64,000 nt of DNA from Marinirhabdus sp963793275 (GCA_963793275.1 CAWBZL010000003.1:1178001-1242000); one strand, 5' to 3'. Shown: positions 9,309 to 18,178, numbered from the stretch's first letter. Notes: generated by a model from the sequence alone, not told the origin. A program made the numbers and translations.

Positions 9309-10637
9309 ATGAATATCAAACAATTTGAATATAAACCCCTCGCCCACTATTCCTACGCCATTGTGAGCGATGGGAAGATGGCCGTTGTAGACCCGGAACG
9401 TAATCCCGAAGAATATTATGAATTTGCGAAAGCTAACAATGCAGAAATTATAGCCGTAATAGAAACACATCCGCACGCCGACTTTGTGAGTTCACATTTA
9501 GAGATTCACAAGAAAACCGGTGCCACAATTTACAACAGTGAAAAGTTGGGTGCCGACTATCCGCATACCTCCTTTGATGAAGGCGATAGTATAAAGTTAG
9601 GAAAAGTAACCTTAAAGGCAATTAACACGCCAGGACATTCGCCGGACAGTATCACCATAGTTGCGACAGAAGGAAAGGAAACAGCTCTTTTTACTGGCGA
9701 CACTTTATTTATAGGCGATGTAGGCCGTCCAGATCTGCGCGAAAAAGCTGGAAATATGAAGGCAAAGCGTGAAGAGCTCGCTGAGATGATGTTCCATACC
9801 ATCCAAAATAAGTTTACAGATTTACCGGATGATGCATTGGTGTATCCAGCGCACGGTGCGGGTTCCCTCTGTGGAAAGAGTATGAGCGATGCAAACAGCA
9901 GCACTTTGGGTAATGAGCGAATGGGCAATTGGGCATTTAAAAAACAGTCCAAACAAGAATTTACGGACACCATCCTCGATGGACAGCCCTTTATCCCCCA
10001 CTACTTTGGGTTTGATGTAGATATGAACAAGACCGGAGCCGAAGATCTGAAACCATCTATTTCTAAAATACCTTTTACTGAAAATTCCTCAGCCGAAGGT
10101 CTTATAGTTGATATGCGTGATGAAGCAACCTTCAAGAAAGGGCATTTAAAAGGAAGTTTCAACATACAGGCAGTTTCGGAAAACGCAAAATTTGAAACGT
10201 GGTTAGGTTCCATCATCAAGCCAGAAGATACCTTCACATTTGTTATTGACAGCAAAGAAAACAAAGAAAAATTATTATACCGTGTCGCAAAAATTGGCTA
10301 CGAAAAATTACTCAGCGAAGTAATAACACTTTCAGACAAGAATTTGGTAAAAACCGAAAAATTGAATGTAGCAGATTTCAAGAAAAATCCCGAGAGTTAT
10401 ACTATTGTAGATATTCGTAATACCAGTGAAGTGGAAGAAGGAAAGTTTTTCGACAGTGCCATTTCGCATCCTTTAAACGAATTACGAGCTACAGCAAACC
10501 AAATTCCAACAGATAAACCTATCGTGGTGCATTGCGCCGGTGGTTATAGAAGCGCTGCCGGAAGTAGCATTCTTCAGAAAAAATTGAAAGACGTTACCGT
10601 TTATGATCTAAGTGATGATGTAAAGCAATTTCAGTAA
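9309..10637 (+). CDS. MBL-fold persulfide dioxygenase fused to two rhodanese domains (CstB-like)
   Basis: Cytoplasmic enzyme of 442 residues that should oxidise persulfide to sulfite and make thiosulfate. The N-terminal metallo-beta-lactamase domain (1-250) has HPHAD (His54, His56, Asp58), TPGHSPDS (His110), FTGDTLFIGDVGRPDL (Asp131) and YPAHGAGSLCGK (His182, Cys188). The first rhodanese-like domain (about 265-350) has no catalytic Cys. The second (360-442) has HCAGGYRSA with Cys409. This domain order and the two cysteines match S. aureus CstB (its Cys201 and Cys408). The next gene starts at the base after its stop, and two YeeE/YedE genes follow, so the operon links thiosulfate or sulfide uptake to oxidation. 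Confidence 0.9.
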   Translation: MNIKQFEYKPLAHYSYAIVSDGKMAVVDPERNPEEYYEFAKANNAEIIAVIETHPHADFVSSHLEIHKKTGATIYNSEKLGADYPHTSFDEGDSIKLGKVTLKAINTPGHSPDSITIVATEGKETALFTGDTLFIGDVGRPDLREKAGNMKAKREELAEMMFHTIQNKFTDLPDDALVYPAHGAGSLCGKSMSDANSSTLGNERMGNWAFKKQSKQEFTDTILDGQPFIPHYFGFDVDMNKTGAEDLKPSISKIPFTENSSAEGLIVDMRDEATFKKGHLKGSFNIQAVSENAKFETWLGSIIKPEDTFTFVIDSKENKEKLLYRVAKIGYEKLLSEVITLSDKNLVKTEKLNVADFKKNPESYTIVDIRNTSEVEEGKFFDSAISHPLNELRATANQIPTDKPIVVHCAGGYRSAAGSSILQKKLKDVTVYDLSDDVKQFQ

Positions 10638-11363
10638 ATGAAACTACTTTTATTGTATTCGCTCCTATTCTTATTAGTCGTTTCCGCTTGTAAAAATTCA
10701 GAAAAGGAAGGAAAAAGTATCGCAACGTACTCCGATGTTCAAATTGTGGGCGCTATGAAAGATGCCATGTGGAAAGGCGAATTATATAGCAAGATCAACC
10801 TTGATACCATAAGTAATAAAAGCGGCTTGTACGGTTTAGGGCCACAAACCCAACTCACGGGCGAGATCCTTATCATAGATGGAAAAAGTTATATTTCTAA
10901 AGTGAAGACGGACTCGACAATGACCGTCAAGGAAACCTATAAAACGGGAGCACCTTTCTTCGTCTTCGGAAATGTTACGGAATGGAAAACGGTGAAAGTG
11001 CCTGAAAACATCACAAATATGAAAGCGCTTGAAGAATTTATCGACGAGCAGTCTAAAGTGATGAAGCGCCCTTTTGCTTTTAAAGTTTCGGGAATAGTAA
11101 GTGACGCCACAATACATATTCAGAACCTTCCACCAAATAGCACGGTGACCTCTCCACAGGAAGCACACGTAGGGCAAACAAACTATAAATTGAAGGACGA
11201 AGCAGTAGATATTGTAGGTTTCTTCTCCACCGAACATAAAACCGTGTTCACCCATCACGATACCTTTATGCACTTGCATCTAATTACCAAAGACAGGTCT
11301 AAAATGGGACATCTGGATGAAGCCACATTCAAAAATTTGGTATTGAAATTACCAATGTGGTAA
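10638..11363 (+). CDS. Acetolactate-decarboxylase-family lipoprotein
   Basis: Protein of 241 residues with a lipoprotein signal (LLFLLVVSACKN, lipid Cys 18). The mature part aligns by eye with acetolactate decarboxylase (AlsD/BudA): GLYGLGPQTQLTGEILIIDGK in place of the family GxGTFNxLDGELIxxDG, then a PFAFKVSG strand, VDIVGFFS, and MHLHLITKDRSKMGHLD in place of the zinc ligands HLHFI...GGH. The HxH and the following His are kept. A membrane-anchored, exported form is unusual, since the classical enzyme is cytosolic and makes acetoin. There is no acetolactate synthase nearby. It starts at the base after the persulfide dioxygenase stop, so the two are coupled. True substrate unknown. Confidence 0.7.
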   Translation: MKLLLLYSLLFLLVVSACKNSEKEGKSIATYSDVQIVGAMKDAMWKGELYSKINLDTISNKSGLYGLGPQTQLTGEILIIDGKSYISKVKTDSTMTVKETYKTGAPFFVFGNVTEWKTVKVPENITNMKALEEFIDEQSKVMKRPFAFKVSGIVSDATIHIQNLPPNSTVTSPQEAHVGQTNYKLKDEAVDIVGFFSTEHKTVFTHHDTFMHLHLITKDRSKMGHLDEATFKNLVLKLPMW

Positions 11364-11374
11364 GAACGGGTTCT

Positions 11375-11388
11375 GTAACCTTTGTTAC
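11375..11388. promoter_or_regulatory. Palindromic operator candidate upstream of the YeeE/YedE pair
   Basis: GTAAC-CTTT-GTTAC, a perfect 5-bp inverted repeat with a 4-bp spacer. The -7-like box CATCTTTG (11411-11418) begins 22 bp downstream. About 17 of 20 bases around it match the reverse complement of the 9249-9262 site. It suggests an internal promoter for the transporter genes under the same regulator. Confidence 0.55.
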
Positions 11389-11435
11389 CATACTATAATG
11401 GCGAAAGCACCATCTTTGCATAAAAATTAGTTAGT

Positions 11436-11993
11436 ATGAATTGGATATATGAACCGTGGCCCTGGTATGTGGCGGGACCACTTATTGCCCTTGTGATGTT
11501 TGTCCTGTTACTTGTTGGTAAGCAATTTGGAATGTCATCAAACCTTCGGACAGCCTGTGCGGCTGTGGGCGCAGGAAAAGCAGCAGATTTTTTTAAATTC
11601 GACTGGAAAGCAGAACGATGGAATTTAATGGTCGTTTTGGGAGCTATCATAGGTGGTTTTCTCGCTTCAAATTATATGAGTGACGGTACGGTTGAAATCA
11701 ATCCTGAAATCGCACAGCAACTTTCAGAGGAGTATCAAATAAATAGCACAGGCGAAGCATACCTCCCAACTGAAATTTTCGCAACCGAAAATCTTTCAGA
11801 TCCATTTAATATTGTAATCCTACTTTTGGGTGGCTTGCTGGTTGGATTCGGTGCTCGTTATGCTGGTGGCTGCACATCAGGACACGCAATTTCCGGATTG
11901 AGTAACCTGCAATTGCCCTCATTGATTGCCGTGTTAGGTTTCTTCATTGGCGGACTGGTCATGATTCATTTAATTTATCCCTTACTATTTTAG
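11436..11993 (+). CDS. YeeE/YedE (DUF395) family transporter, first half
   Basis: Inner-membrane protein of 185 residues, about five helices, family of the thiosulfate importer YeeE and of the PmpA/PmpB pairs. It contains GARYAGGCTSGHAISG, the conserved cysteine-bearing motif through which thiosulfate is relayed in YeeE. An extra segment (about 80-115, rich in Glu and Ser) is predicted outside the membrane. The second half is encoded 2 bp downstream. Placed after a persulfide dioxygenase, it likely imports a sulfur anion or persulfide-type compound. Confidence 0.9.
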   Translation: MNWIYEPWPWYVAGPLIALVMFVLLLVGKQFGMSSNLRTACAAVGAGKAADFFKFDWKAERWNLMVVLGAIIGGFLASNYMSDGTVEINPEIAQQLSEEYQINSTGEAYLPTEIFATENLSDPFNIVILLLGGLLVGFGARYAGGCTSGHAISGLSNLQLPSLIAVLGFFIGGLVMIHLIYPLLF

Positions 11994-11995
11994 AA

Positions 11996-12409
11996 ATGAG
12001 ATACATCACATATTTAGCAATTGGTATTTTCTTCGGAATTATAATGTTTAAATCTGAAGCCGCCTCCTGGTTTCGTATTTATGAAATGTTCCAATTTGGA
12101 AGCTTCCATATGTACGGTATTATAGGTTCAGCTTTAGTACTGGGTGTTATTGGTGTTCAGGTAATTAAAAGAAAGAACATAAAACCCTTGGACGGCAGCG
12201 AGATGAGCTTACAGCCCAAAAGTAAGAGCGTTGCTCGTTACTTAATTGGTGGGATTATCTTTGGGTTGGGTTGGGCATTAGCTGGGGCTTGTCCCGGGCC
12301 AATGTATGTTTTGGTTGGCGCAGGATTTCCATCTATTTTGGTTGTGGTTTTTGGGGCACTGCTGGGTACCTTTTTGTATGGAGTGATTAAGGATACGTTA
12401 CCACATTAA
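11996..12409 (+). CDS. YeeE/YedE (DUF6691) family transporter, second half
   Basis: Inner-membrane protein of 137 residues, about four helices, partner of the preceding gene. The motif GLGWALAGACPGPMYVLVGAG holds the counterpart conserved cysteine. Full-length YeeE contains both halves in one chain; the split form is common in Bacteroidota. A short hairpin follows the gene. Confidence 0.9.
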   Translation: MRYITYLAIGIFFGIIMFKSEAASWFRIYEMFQFGSFHMYGIIGSALVLGVIGVQVIKRKNIKPLDGSEMSLQPKSKSVARYLIGGIIFGLGWALAGACPGPMYVLVGAGFPSILVVVFGALLGTFLYGVIKDTLPH

Positions 12410-12708
12410 AACTTCCTCCGGCAAAAAGTAAATTCTACTTTTTAAAATAGATTATATTTTTTGACATTTTCAAATCTATATAACAGCAAAGGCAACTAGA
12501 ATTTACGACTACACAGGATATTTTGATATAAATATAAGAAGACATTTATCAACTAGTTCATTTGGCTCAAACAAATCCCGTCACCCTACCCTAAATAGAA
12601 AGTAACACCTTCAAATTGGTGTGACTTCTTGTTTTCATAAATTTCAGTCTTGAAACTATGGGAATGCATAAGATTATTCTAGGTTCAAGACAAGAAATGT
12701 GAAAAAAC
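12410..12708. other. Intergenic spacer with hairpins between convergent operons
   Basis: About 300 bp without a gene. At 12423-12442 an AAAAAGTA/TACTTTTT hairpin follows the transporter gene and probably terminates it. Near 12603-12632 a weaker ACACC/GGTGT stem lies closer to the carboxylase end. Nothing else recognisable. Confidence 0.5.
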
Positions 12709-14250
12709 CTACAAAGGAATATTACCGTGCTTCCTGTTAGGAAGCGTTACGGTTTTAGTCTCCAACATTGCAAACGATTTTAATAACTTACATCGGGTTT
12801 CCTTTGGCTGTATTACTTCGTCTATAAAGCCGCGTTGCGCTGCTTTAAAAGGGTTGGCAAATTTTTCGGCATATTCGGCTTCTTTTTCGGAGAGCTTCAA
12901 TGCTGGATCCTCGGCAGCGGCAATTTCTTTTTTAAAAATTATTTCGCTGGCTCCTTTTGCTCCCATTACCGCAATTTCGGCAGTAGGCCACGCAAAATTC
13001 ATATCGGCTCCTATGTGTTTACTATTCATTACATCGTAGGCGCCTCCGTAAGCTTTCCGTGTAATTACTGTTACTCTTGGTACGGTAGCTTCGCTTAAAG
13101 CATAGAGCAATTTGGCACCATTTAAAATAATACCATTCCATTCCTGATCTGTTCCTGGAAGAAACCCTGGAACATCCACTAATACCAAGAGAGGAATATT
13201 AAATGCATCACAAAATCGGGTAAACCGAGCTGCTTTTTTAGAGCTATCTACATCCAAAACACCCGCCAGACTCATAGGTTGGTTGGCAACAATACCAATG
13301 CTGCGACCTCCTAATCGTGCAAAGCCTACCAGTATATTTTCTGCATACTCCTTATGAACTTCAAAAAAAGAATCTAGGTCTATAATACCGTTAATAACCT
13401 GGCGCATGTCGTACGGTTTATTGGCAGATTCCGGCACAATATCTTCAAGAGATTCTCTAGTTTCGTCTCCCAATTCAAAAGGCAATTTGGTAACACTATC
13501 CTGGTTATTCTGCGGAAGATATCCCAACAATTTTTTTATTTGTTCCAGGCAAACAATATCGTTACTCGCAGTAAAGTGTGTCACCCCACTTTTTGTAGCG
13601 TGCGTTCTTGCACCTCCCAATTCCTCAGACGTTACACTCTCATTCGTAACTGTTTTTACCACATTTGGCCCTGTCACAAACATATAACTGCTATCCTGAA
13701 CCATTAAGGTAAAATCTGTCATCGCCGGCGAATATACTGCACCACCCGCACAAGGCCCCATAATAGCGGAAATTTGTGGAATCACTCCTGAAGCCTGTAC
13801 ATTTCGGTAAAAAATATCTGCATAGCCACCTAAAGATCGTACACCTTCCTGAATTCTCGCACCACCAGAGTCGTTTAACCCAATTAACGGAGCACCCACT
13901 CGCACAGCATGATCCATAATTTTACAGATCTTCTCGGCGTGTGTCTCGGACAAAGCGCCTCCAAAAACGGTGAAATCCTGTGCAAATACGTAGACCAATC
14001 GGTTACTAATAGTACCGTATCCTGTAACTACCCCATCGCCATAGAACAGTTGCTTGTCCATTCCAAAATCGGTTGTTCGGTGTGTAACCAGGATACCCAT
14101 TTCTTCAAAAGAACCTTCATCCAGCAAATAATCTATACGCTCTCTGGCGGTTAACTTCTTTTTATCGTGCTGTTTTTGTATGCGCTTTTCTCCGCCACCT
14201 AGTTTGGCTTCTGCTATTTTTTCCTGTAATTCTTTATTGGTATTGCTCAT
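12709..14250 (-). CDS. pccB: Propionyl-CoA carboxylase, carboxyltransferase (beta) subunit
   Basis: Cytoplasmic biotin-dependent carboxyltransferase, 513 residues, which moves the carboxyl group from biotin to propionyl-CoA, giving methylmalonyl-CoA. The crotonase-like N half has GAPLIGLNDSGGARIQEGV and GPCAGGAVYSPAMTDF (oxyanion glycine pair); the C half has VDVPGFLPGTDQEWNGII, RKAYGGAYDVMNSK and the second glycine pair near VMGAKGASEIIF. It lies 7 bp after the biotin carboxylase gene. Propionyl-CoA is favoured over acetyl-CoA because methylmalonyl-CoA mutase is encoded a few kb away. This is an inference from context. Confidence 0.92.
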   Translation of the reverse strand: MSNTNKELQEKIAEAKLGGGEKRIQKQHDKKKLTARERIDYLLDEGSFEEMGILVTHRTTDFGMDKQLFYGDGVVTGYGTISNRLVYVFAQDFTVFGGALSETHAEKICKIMDHAVRVGAPLIGLNDSGGARIQEGVRSLGGYADIFYRNVQASGVIPQISAIMGPCAGGAVYSPAMTDFTLMVQDSSYMFVTGPNVVKTVTNESVTSEELGGARTHATKSGVTHFTASNDIVCLEQIKKLLGYLPQNNQDSVTKLPFELGDETRESLEDIVPESANKPYDMRQVINGIIDLDSFFEVHKEYAENILVGFARLGGRSIGIVANQPMSLAGVLDVDSSKKAARFTRFCDAFNIPLLVLVDVPGFLPGTDQEWNGIILNGAKLLYALSEATVPRVTVITRKAYGGAYDVMNSKHIGADMNFAWPTAEIAVMGAKGASEIIFKKEIAAAEDPALKLSEKEAEYAEKFANPFKAAQRGFIDEVIQPKETRCKLLKSFAMLETKTVTLPNRKHGNIPL

Positions 14251-14257
14251 TGTTCTT

Positions 14258-15700
14258 TTATTTTGGAAGCCTCAATTTTTTTAGATTCTCTGTATGCAGA
14301 TGCAATGCTACTTTGGCAGCGATTTCCGATGCAGTTCTCACTTGCTTTGTCTGTGCTGCTTCGGTATAATAATTTTTCACAAAATGGGTGTCGAAAGTTC
14401 CATTTTTAAAAGCTTCGTGCTCGCACACAAATGTTCCGAACGGCAACGTAGTCTGTACGCCTACGACATCGTATTTCTGTATCGCCTCGATCATTAGTTG
14501 TATAGCTTCCTGCCTTGTTTCTCCCCAGGTAATTAATTTTGAAAGCATTGGGTCGTACTGTATAGGGATTTCCATTCCCTCCCTAAAACCATTGTCTACA
14601 CGAATATGCTCGCCCATTGGTGGTCTATAAACTTCTAATGTACCAACACTCGGCAGAAAATCGTTTAATGGGTCTTCGGCATAGACGCGTAATTCCAGAG
14701 CGTGCCCGTGGATAGAAAGGTCGGATTGTGAAAAAGACAGCGACTCGCCATTGGCTACTTTTATCTGTTGTTCCACTAAATCCAACTTAGTAATAAGCTC
14801 CGTAACCGGATGTTCTACCTGCAATCGCGTATTCATTTCCAGAAAATAGAAATTGTTTTTTTCATCCAGTAAAAATTCTACCGTTCCGGCGCCAACGTAA
14901 TCACAGGCTTTTGCAACTTTAATTGCTGCCTGTCCCATCGCTTCACGAAGTGCTGGTGTTAAAACTGCAGAAGGCGCCTCCTCCACTACTTTTTGATGTC
15001 TTCGTTGAATGCTACATTCCCGTTCAAATAAATGAACGGTATTTCCTTTCGTATCTGCCAGCACCTGAATTTCGATATGCCGTGGCGATGCTACGTACTT
15101 TTCAATAAACACAGAACCATCACCAAAAGCAGATATTGCTTCGCTAATAGCACGTTTCATTTGTTCCTCAAGTACTTCTCTATTTTGTACCACACGCATC
15201 CCCTTTCCTCCACCTCCCGCAGAGGCTTTTATAAGAATAGGGTAACCTATTTCTTCAGCAATTTGTTTTGCCTTTTCAACATCGGTAATCGCTTCGTCGA
15301 TTCCTGGAACCATTGGGATGTCATACTTTTTTACAGCTTCTTTAGCCGCCAGCTTACTTCCCATAATGCGTATGGCGTGAGGTTTGGGACCAATAAAAAT
15401 GAGCCCGTTTTTTTCAACCGCTTCGGCAAATGCGGCATTTTCACTTAAAAACCCATAGCCAGGATGTATAGCATCTGCGTGTAGTTTTTTGGCAACTTCA
15501 ATAATTACATCGCCTTTTAAATAAGATTCTGAAGAAGGCGGTGGGCCTATACATACAGCCTCATCTGCCAACATCACGTGGGGTGCGTTTCTATCTATTT
15601 CAGAATAAACTGCGACTGTTTTTATTCCCATGCGCCTTGCTGTTTTTATAACACGAACGGCAATTTCTCCACGGTTTGCAATAACTATTTTTTGTATCAT
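14258..15700 (-). CDS. Acyl-CoA carboxylase, biotin carboxylase subunit
   Basis: ATP-grasp enzyme of 480 residues that carboxylates biotin on its carrier with bicarbonate and ATP. The N-terminal domain starts KIVIANRGEIAVRVIKTARR. The ATP loop ILIKASAGGGGKGMRVV, RECSIQRRHQKVVEEAPS and the catalytic EMNTRLQVEHPVTE are all present, followed by the C-terminal domain with LEVYRPP. It overlaps the carrier gene by 4 bp (ATGA), so the two are translationally coupled. It lacks its own biotin domain, which is supplied by the separate upstream gene. Confidence 0.94.
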   Translation of the reverse strand: MIQKIVIANRGEIAVRVIKTARRMGIKTVAVYSEIDRNAPHVMLADEAVCIGPPPSSESYLKGDVIIEVAKKLHADAIHPGYGFLSENAAFAEAVEKNGLIFIGPKPHAIRIMGSKLAAKEAVKKYDIPMVPGIDEAITDVEKAKQIAEEIGYPILIKASAGGGGKGMRVVQNREVLEEQMKRAISEAISAFGDGSVFIEKYVASPRHIEIQVLADTKGNTVHLFERECSIQRRHQKVVEEAPSAVLTPALREAMGQAAIKVAKACDYVGAGTVEFLLDEKNNFYFLEMNTRLQVEHPVTELITKLDLVEQQIKVANGESLSFSQSDLSIHGHALELRVYAEDPLNDFLPSVGTLEVYRPPMGEHIRVDNGFREGMEIPIQYDPMLSKLITWGETRQEAIQLMIEAIQKYDVVGVQTTLPFGTFVCEHEAFKNGTFDTHFVKNYYTEAAQTKQVRTASEIAAKVALHLHTENLKKLRLPK

Positions 15701-16185
15701 TCTGTTTCTAATTCAATTAACAACACTCCTTTTTCTACTGTTTCGCCTCTTTGTACATGTACAAATTTCACCACACCATCTGAAGGCGCCAATAATGCAT
15801 TCTCCATTTTCATTGCTTCCAGCACACATAACGTATCGTTTGCCTTTATTTCCTGCCCTTCAGAAACGTTAATTTCTAAAATAAGCCCGGGCATGGGTGC
15901 ATAGATCTTATTTTCGAAAGAATCGGCACCAAGAGAAAGTCCCATATCGGCGATCAGAAAATCCAGTTCGTCTTCAATTTTTACTGAAAATCTCGCTCCA
16001 TTTACTTTTAGGGAATATTCTTTATTCTGAAAGTCCTGCTCAAGTACTTCAATATGATGAGAAACACTATTTTCAACCAGGTGAATGTTTTTACCATCCG
16101 CGTTAATATTTAATCCCTTCACATCATTTTTTAATAAGGGAAACTCTTCAGTTTCGTTGACAATTGCCTTAAATTTTTCTTCCAT
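15697..16185 (-). CDS. Biotin carboxyl carrier protein of the propionyl-CoA carboxylase
   Basis: Carrier of 162 residues, first gene of the three-gene operon. The C-terminal lipoyl/biotinyl domain (about 93-162) has the site EAMKMEN, with biotinyl-Lys126. The N-terminal half resembles the BT linker domain found in alpha subunits of acyl-CoA carboxylases, so this is the C-terminal piece of a PCC alpha chain as a separate protein. The small size and place before the biotin carboxylase gene fit a split alpha subunit. Confidence 0.9.
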   Translation of the reverse strand: MEEKFKAIVNETEEFPLLKNDVKGLNINADGKNIHLVENSVSHHIEVLEQDFQNKEYSLKVNGARFSVKIEDELDFLIADMGLSLGADSFENKIYAPMPGLILEINVSEGQEIKANDTLCVLEAMKMENALLAPSDGVVKFVHVQRGETVEKGVLLIELETE

Positions 16186-16207
16186 ACCAAATACAATTTA
16201 TTTATGC

Positions 16208-16238
16208 TAAAGATACAGTTTTGGTGATAGGATACAAA
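16208..16238 (-). promoter_or_regulatory. Promoter of the propionyl-CoA carboxylase operon
   Basis: On the minus strand TTTG lies 19 bp upstream of TATCTTTA, matching the Bacteroidota -33 TTG / -7 TAnnTTTG pattern (last base differs). The -7 box ends 22 bp before the carrier start codon. It is the best-formed two-part promoter seen in the window. Confidence 0.6.
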
Positions 16239-16388
16239 TTGTAAATCGTAGATTATAACGTTTTAAAGCATACCGGTATACATAAATTTTAAAATAATAA
16301 GGACAAAACTAAAACAGCATATTTTCCGTATATATAATTTTCAGAGACCTGGAAGATACTTCCGGTGAGAAATTAAATTTACCCCCGT

Positions 16389-16422
16389 AAAAGCTCAAAT
16401 ACCTTAACAGTTTTGAGCTTTT
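16389..16422 (+). terminator. Hairpin with U-run in the leader of the sugar dehydrogenase gene
   Basis: AAAGCTCAAA pairs with TTTGAGCTTT around a 12-base loop and ends in a T-rich tract, 44 bp before the start codon. Because the genes on either side diverge, it terminates neither; an attenuator or leader structure is possible. The stem is strong, but the role is a guess. Confidence 0.4.
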
Positions 16423-16466
16423 ATTCTTTAGGTTAAATGTGTATCTTTTCAGAAAGAAATTTTACT

Positions 16467-17586
16467 ATGAAAGTTGCTCCTATTACTACACTGCTCTGCC
16501 TGCTTTTACTGGCTTGCAACGCTCCCAAAAAAAAGAATGACGTTGCCTTAACAACAGAGCCAAAACGCGGGTACAGCATCGAAAAAGTTGTTGACAACCT
16601 AAACAACCCCTGGGGAATGACCTGGCTACCAGACGGCAGTATGCTCATTACCGAAAAAAGTGGCGAGCTTATTCATTTTAAGGACGGAAAAAAAGCCAGC
16701 ATTAAAAATGTTCCTAATGTTTACAACCGGGGTCAGGGTGGTTTGCTGGATATTGAACTACATCCAACCTATGAAGAAAATGGCTGGATTTATTTTACAT
16801 ATGCTTCCGAAGAAGGAGATGGAAAAGGCGGGAATACAAAAGTAAGCCGGGCAAAACTAGAGGGTGACGCGCTTGTAAACATAGAAGATCTGTACAAAGC
16901 AACGCCAAACACCACCCGAGGACAGCATTTTGGTTCAAGAATAGAATTTGATACCGACGGATTTCTATATTTCTCTATTGGCGAGCGTGGCGAAAGAGAT
17001 GTGAATCCGCAGGATATTACGCGCGATGGTGGTAAAATTTATCGCTTGCACGACGATGGTAGTATCCCCAAAGACAACCCATTCGTTGGTAAAGATGGTC
17101 TGGATGCTATCTATACATACGGAAATAGAAATCCGCAGGGAATGGCAATTCATCCTACTACGGGGAAAATATGGATTCACGAACACGGTCCAAAAGGGGG
17201 TGACGAGATAAATATTATTGAAAAAGGAAACAACTACGGCTGGCCTGTGATTAGCTACGGTGTAAATTACAGCGGCACTACATTTACTGAAATTACAGAA
17301 AAAGAAGGAATGACGCAGCCTATCTATTATTGGGTGCCCCTCCATTGCTCCCTGCGGAATGGATTTTGTAACCAGCGACAAATACCCGGACTGGAAAGGG
17401 CATTTATTGGTTGGCTCGCTAAAATTTAATTATGTAGAACTGGTAAAACTGAATGGAGACAAAGTAACAGACCGCGAAAGAATTGCCGAAGATATTGGCC
17501 GTGTACGCAACGTAAAAGAAGCGCCGGATGGTTATATTTATATTGCTGTAGAAGGTGATGGCATTTATAGAGTGGTTCCCGATTAG
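16467..17586 (+). CDS. PQQ-dependent sugar dehydrogenase (GSDH family) lipoprotein, frameshifted
   Basis: Exported six-bladed propeller enzyme related to soluble aldose sugar dehydrogenase (YliI/GdhB type), which oxidises aldoses using PQQ. An in-frame ATG 30 bp upstream exists, but the lipoprotein signal (TLLCLLLLACN) argues for the start given. Family segments: NPWGMTWLPDGSMLITEK, QGGLLDIELHP, IEFDTDGFLYFSIGERG, GNRNPQGMAIHP, WIHEHGPKGGDEINI. Near 17338 the run CCCC carries one base too many. Dropping it restores VPSIAPCGMDFVTSDKYPDW and the protein then runs on to VVPD. About 372 residues are expected. A cytochrome c lipoprotein gene follows. Confidence 0.85.
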
Positions 17587-17687
17587 TAGCATAGCGTAAA
17601 ATTAGAAACCATAATTAAAATAAAAAAAAAGCAAAATAATCGGCATATGGAGCCCTTCGACATACTCATAAAAAACTAAGCCAAAAT

Positions 17688-18155
17688 ATGAAAAAAGTAA
17701 TTCTACTTCTAACAATTGCAATGGTATTAACCGCCTGTAATGATTCAGAAAAAAAGAAAAGCACTAAATTAGGGGCTGTAAAAGTTTCGGAAACAGATTC
17801 AGAAACCCAAAAAGAGCAAACTCCTTTAGAAGCCAGTATGGAACGTGGCGGATTGGTATACACAGATTTTTGTATGCAGTGCCACCTTGGAAACGGGAAA
17901 GGTGTTCCGGGCAACTTTCCTCCTTTGGCTGGTTCTAACTGGTTAAAAGAGAAGCGTACCGAAAGTATTAGAGCCGTAAAATATGGTCAAAAAGGAGAGC
18001 TAGAAGTAAATGGTGTAACATATAACGGCGTGATGGTTCCTATGGGATTAAGCGATGAAGAAGTTGCAGATGTGATGAATTATGTAATGAATAACTGGGG
18101 GAATACCCAGGATAAAATGGTTACCGAAGGCGAAGTCTCAAAAGTTGAAGAATAG
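17688..18155 (+). CDS. Cytochrome c (class I) lipoprotein
   Basis: Protein of 155 residues with a lipoprotein signal (AMVLTAC, lipid Cys 17), a charged linker and one c-type haem domain. Haem attachment is CMQCH (Cys62, Cys65, His66); the methionine ligand is in VMVPMG (Met116 or Met119). The domain resembles those fused to or encoded beside PQQ dehydrogenases. It lies 101 bp after the sugar dehydrogenase on the same strand and is probably its electron acceptor. Confidence 0.88.
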   Translation: MKKVILLLTIAMVLTACNDSEKKKSTKLGAVKVSETDSETQKEQTPLEASMERGGLVYTDFCMQCHLGNGKGVPGNFPPLAGSNWLKEKRTESIRAVKYGQKGELEVNGVTYNGVMVPMGLSDEEVADVMNYVMNNWGNTQDKMVTEGEVSKVEE

Positions 18156-18178
18156 CTGTCACAAACTAACAGATTTCC

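Noticed and set aside
15032..15448. Plus-strand frame of 138 residues inside the biotin carboxylase gene
   Set aside because: Composition (many Phe, Tyr, Ser, His) is typical of an antisense shadow, and the minus-strand gene has full family motifs.
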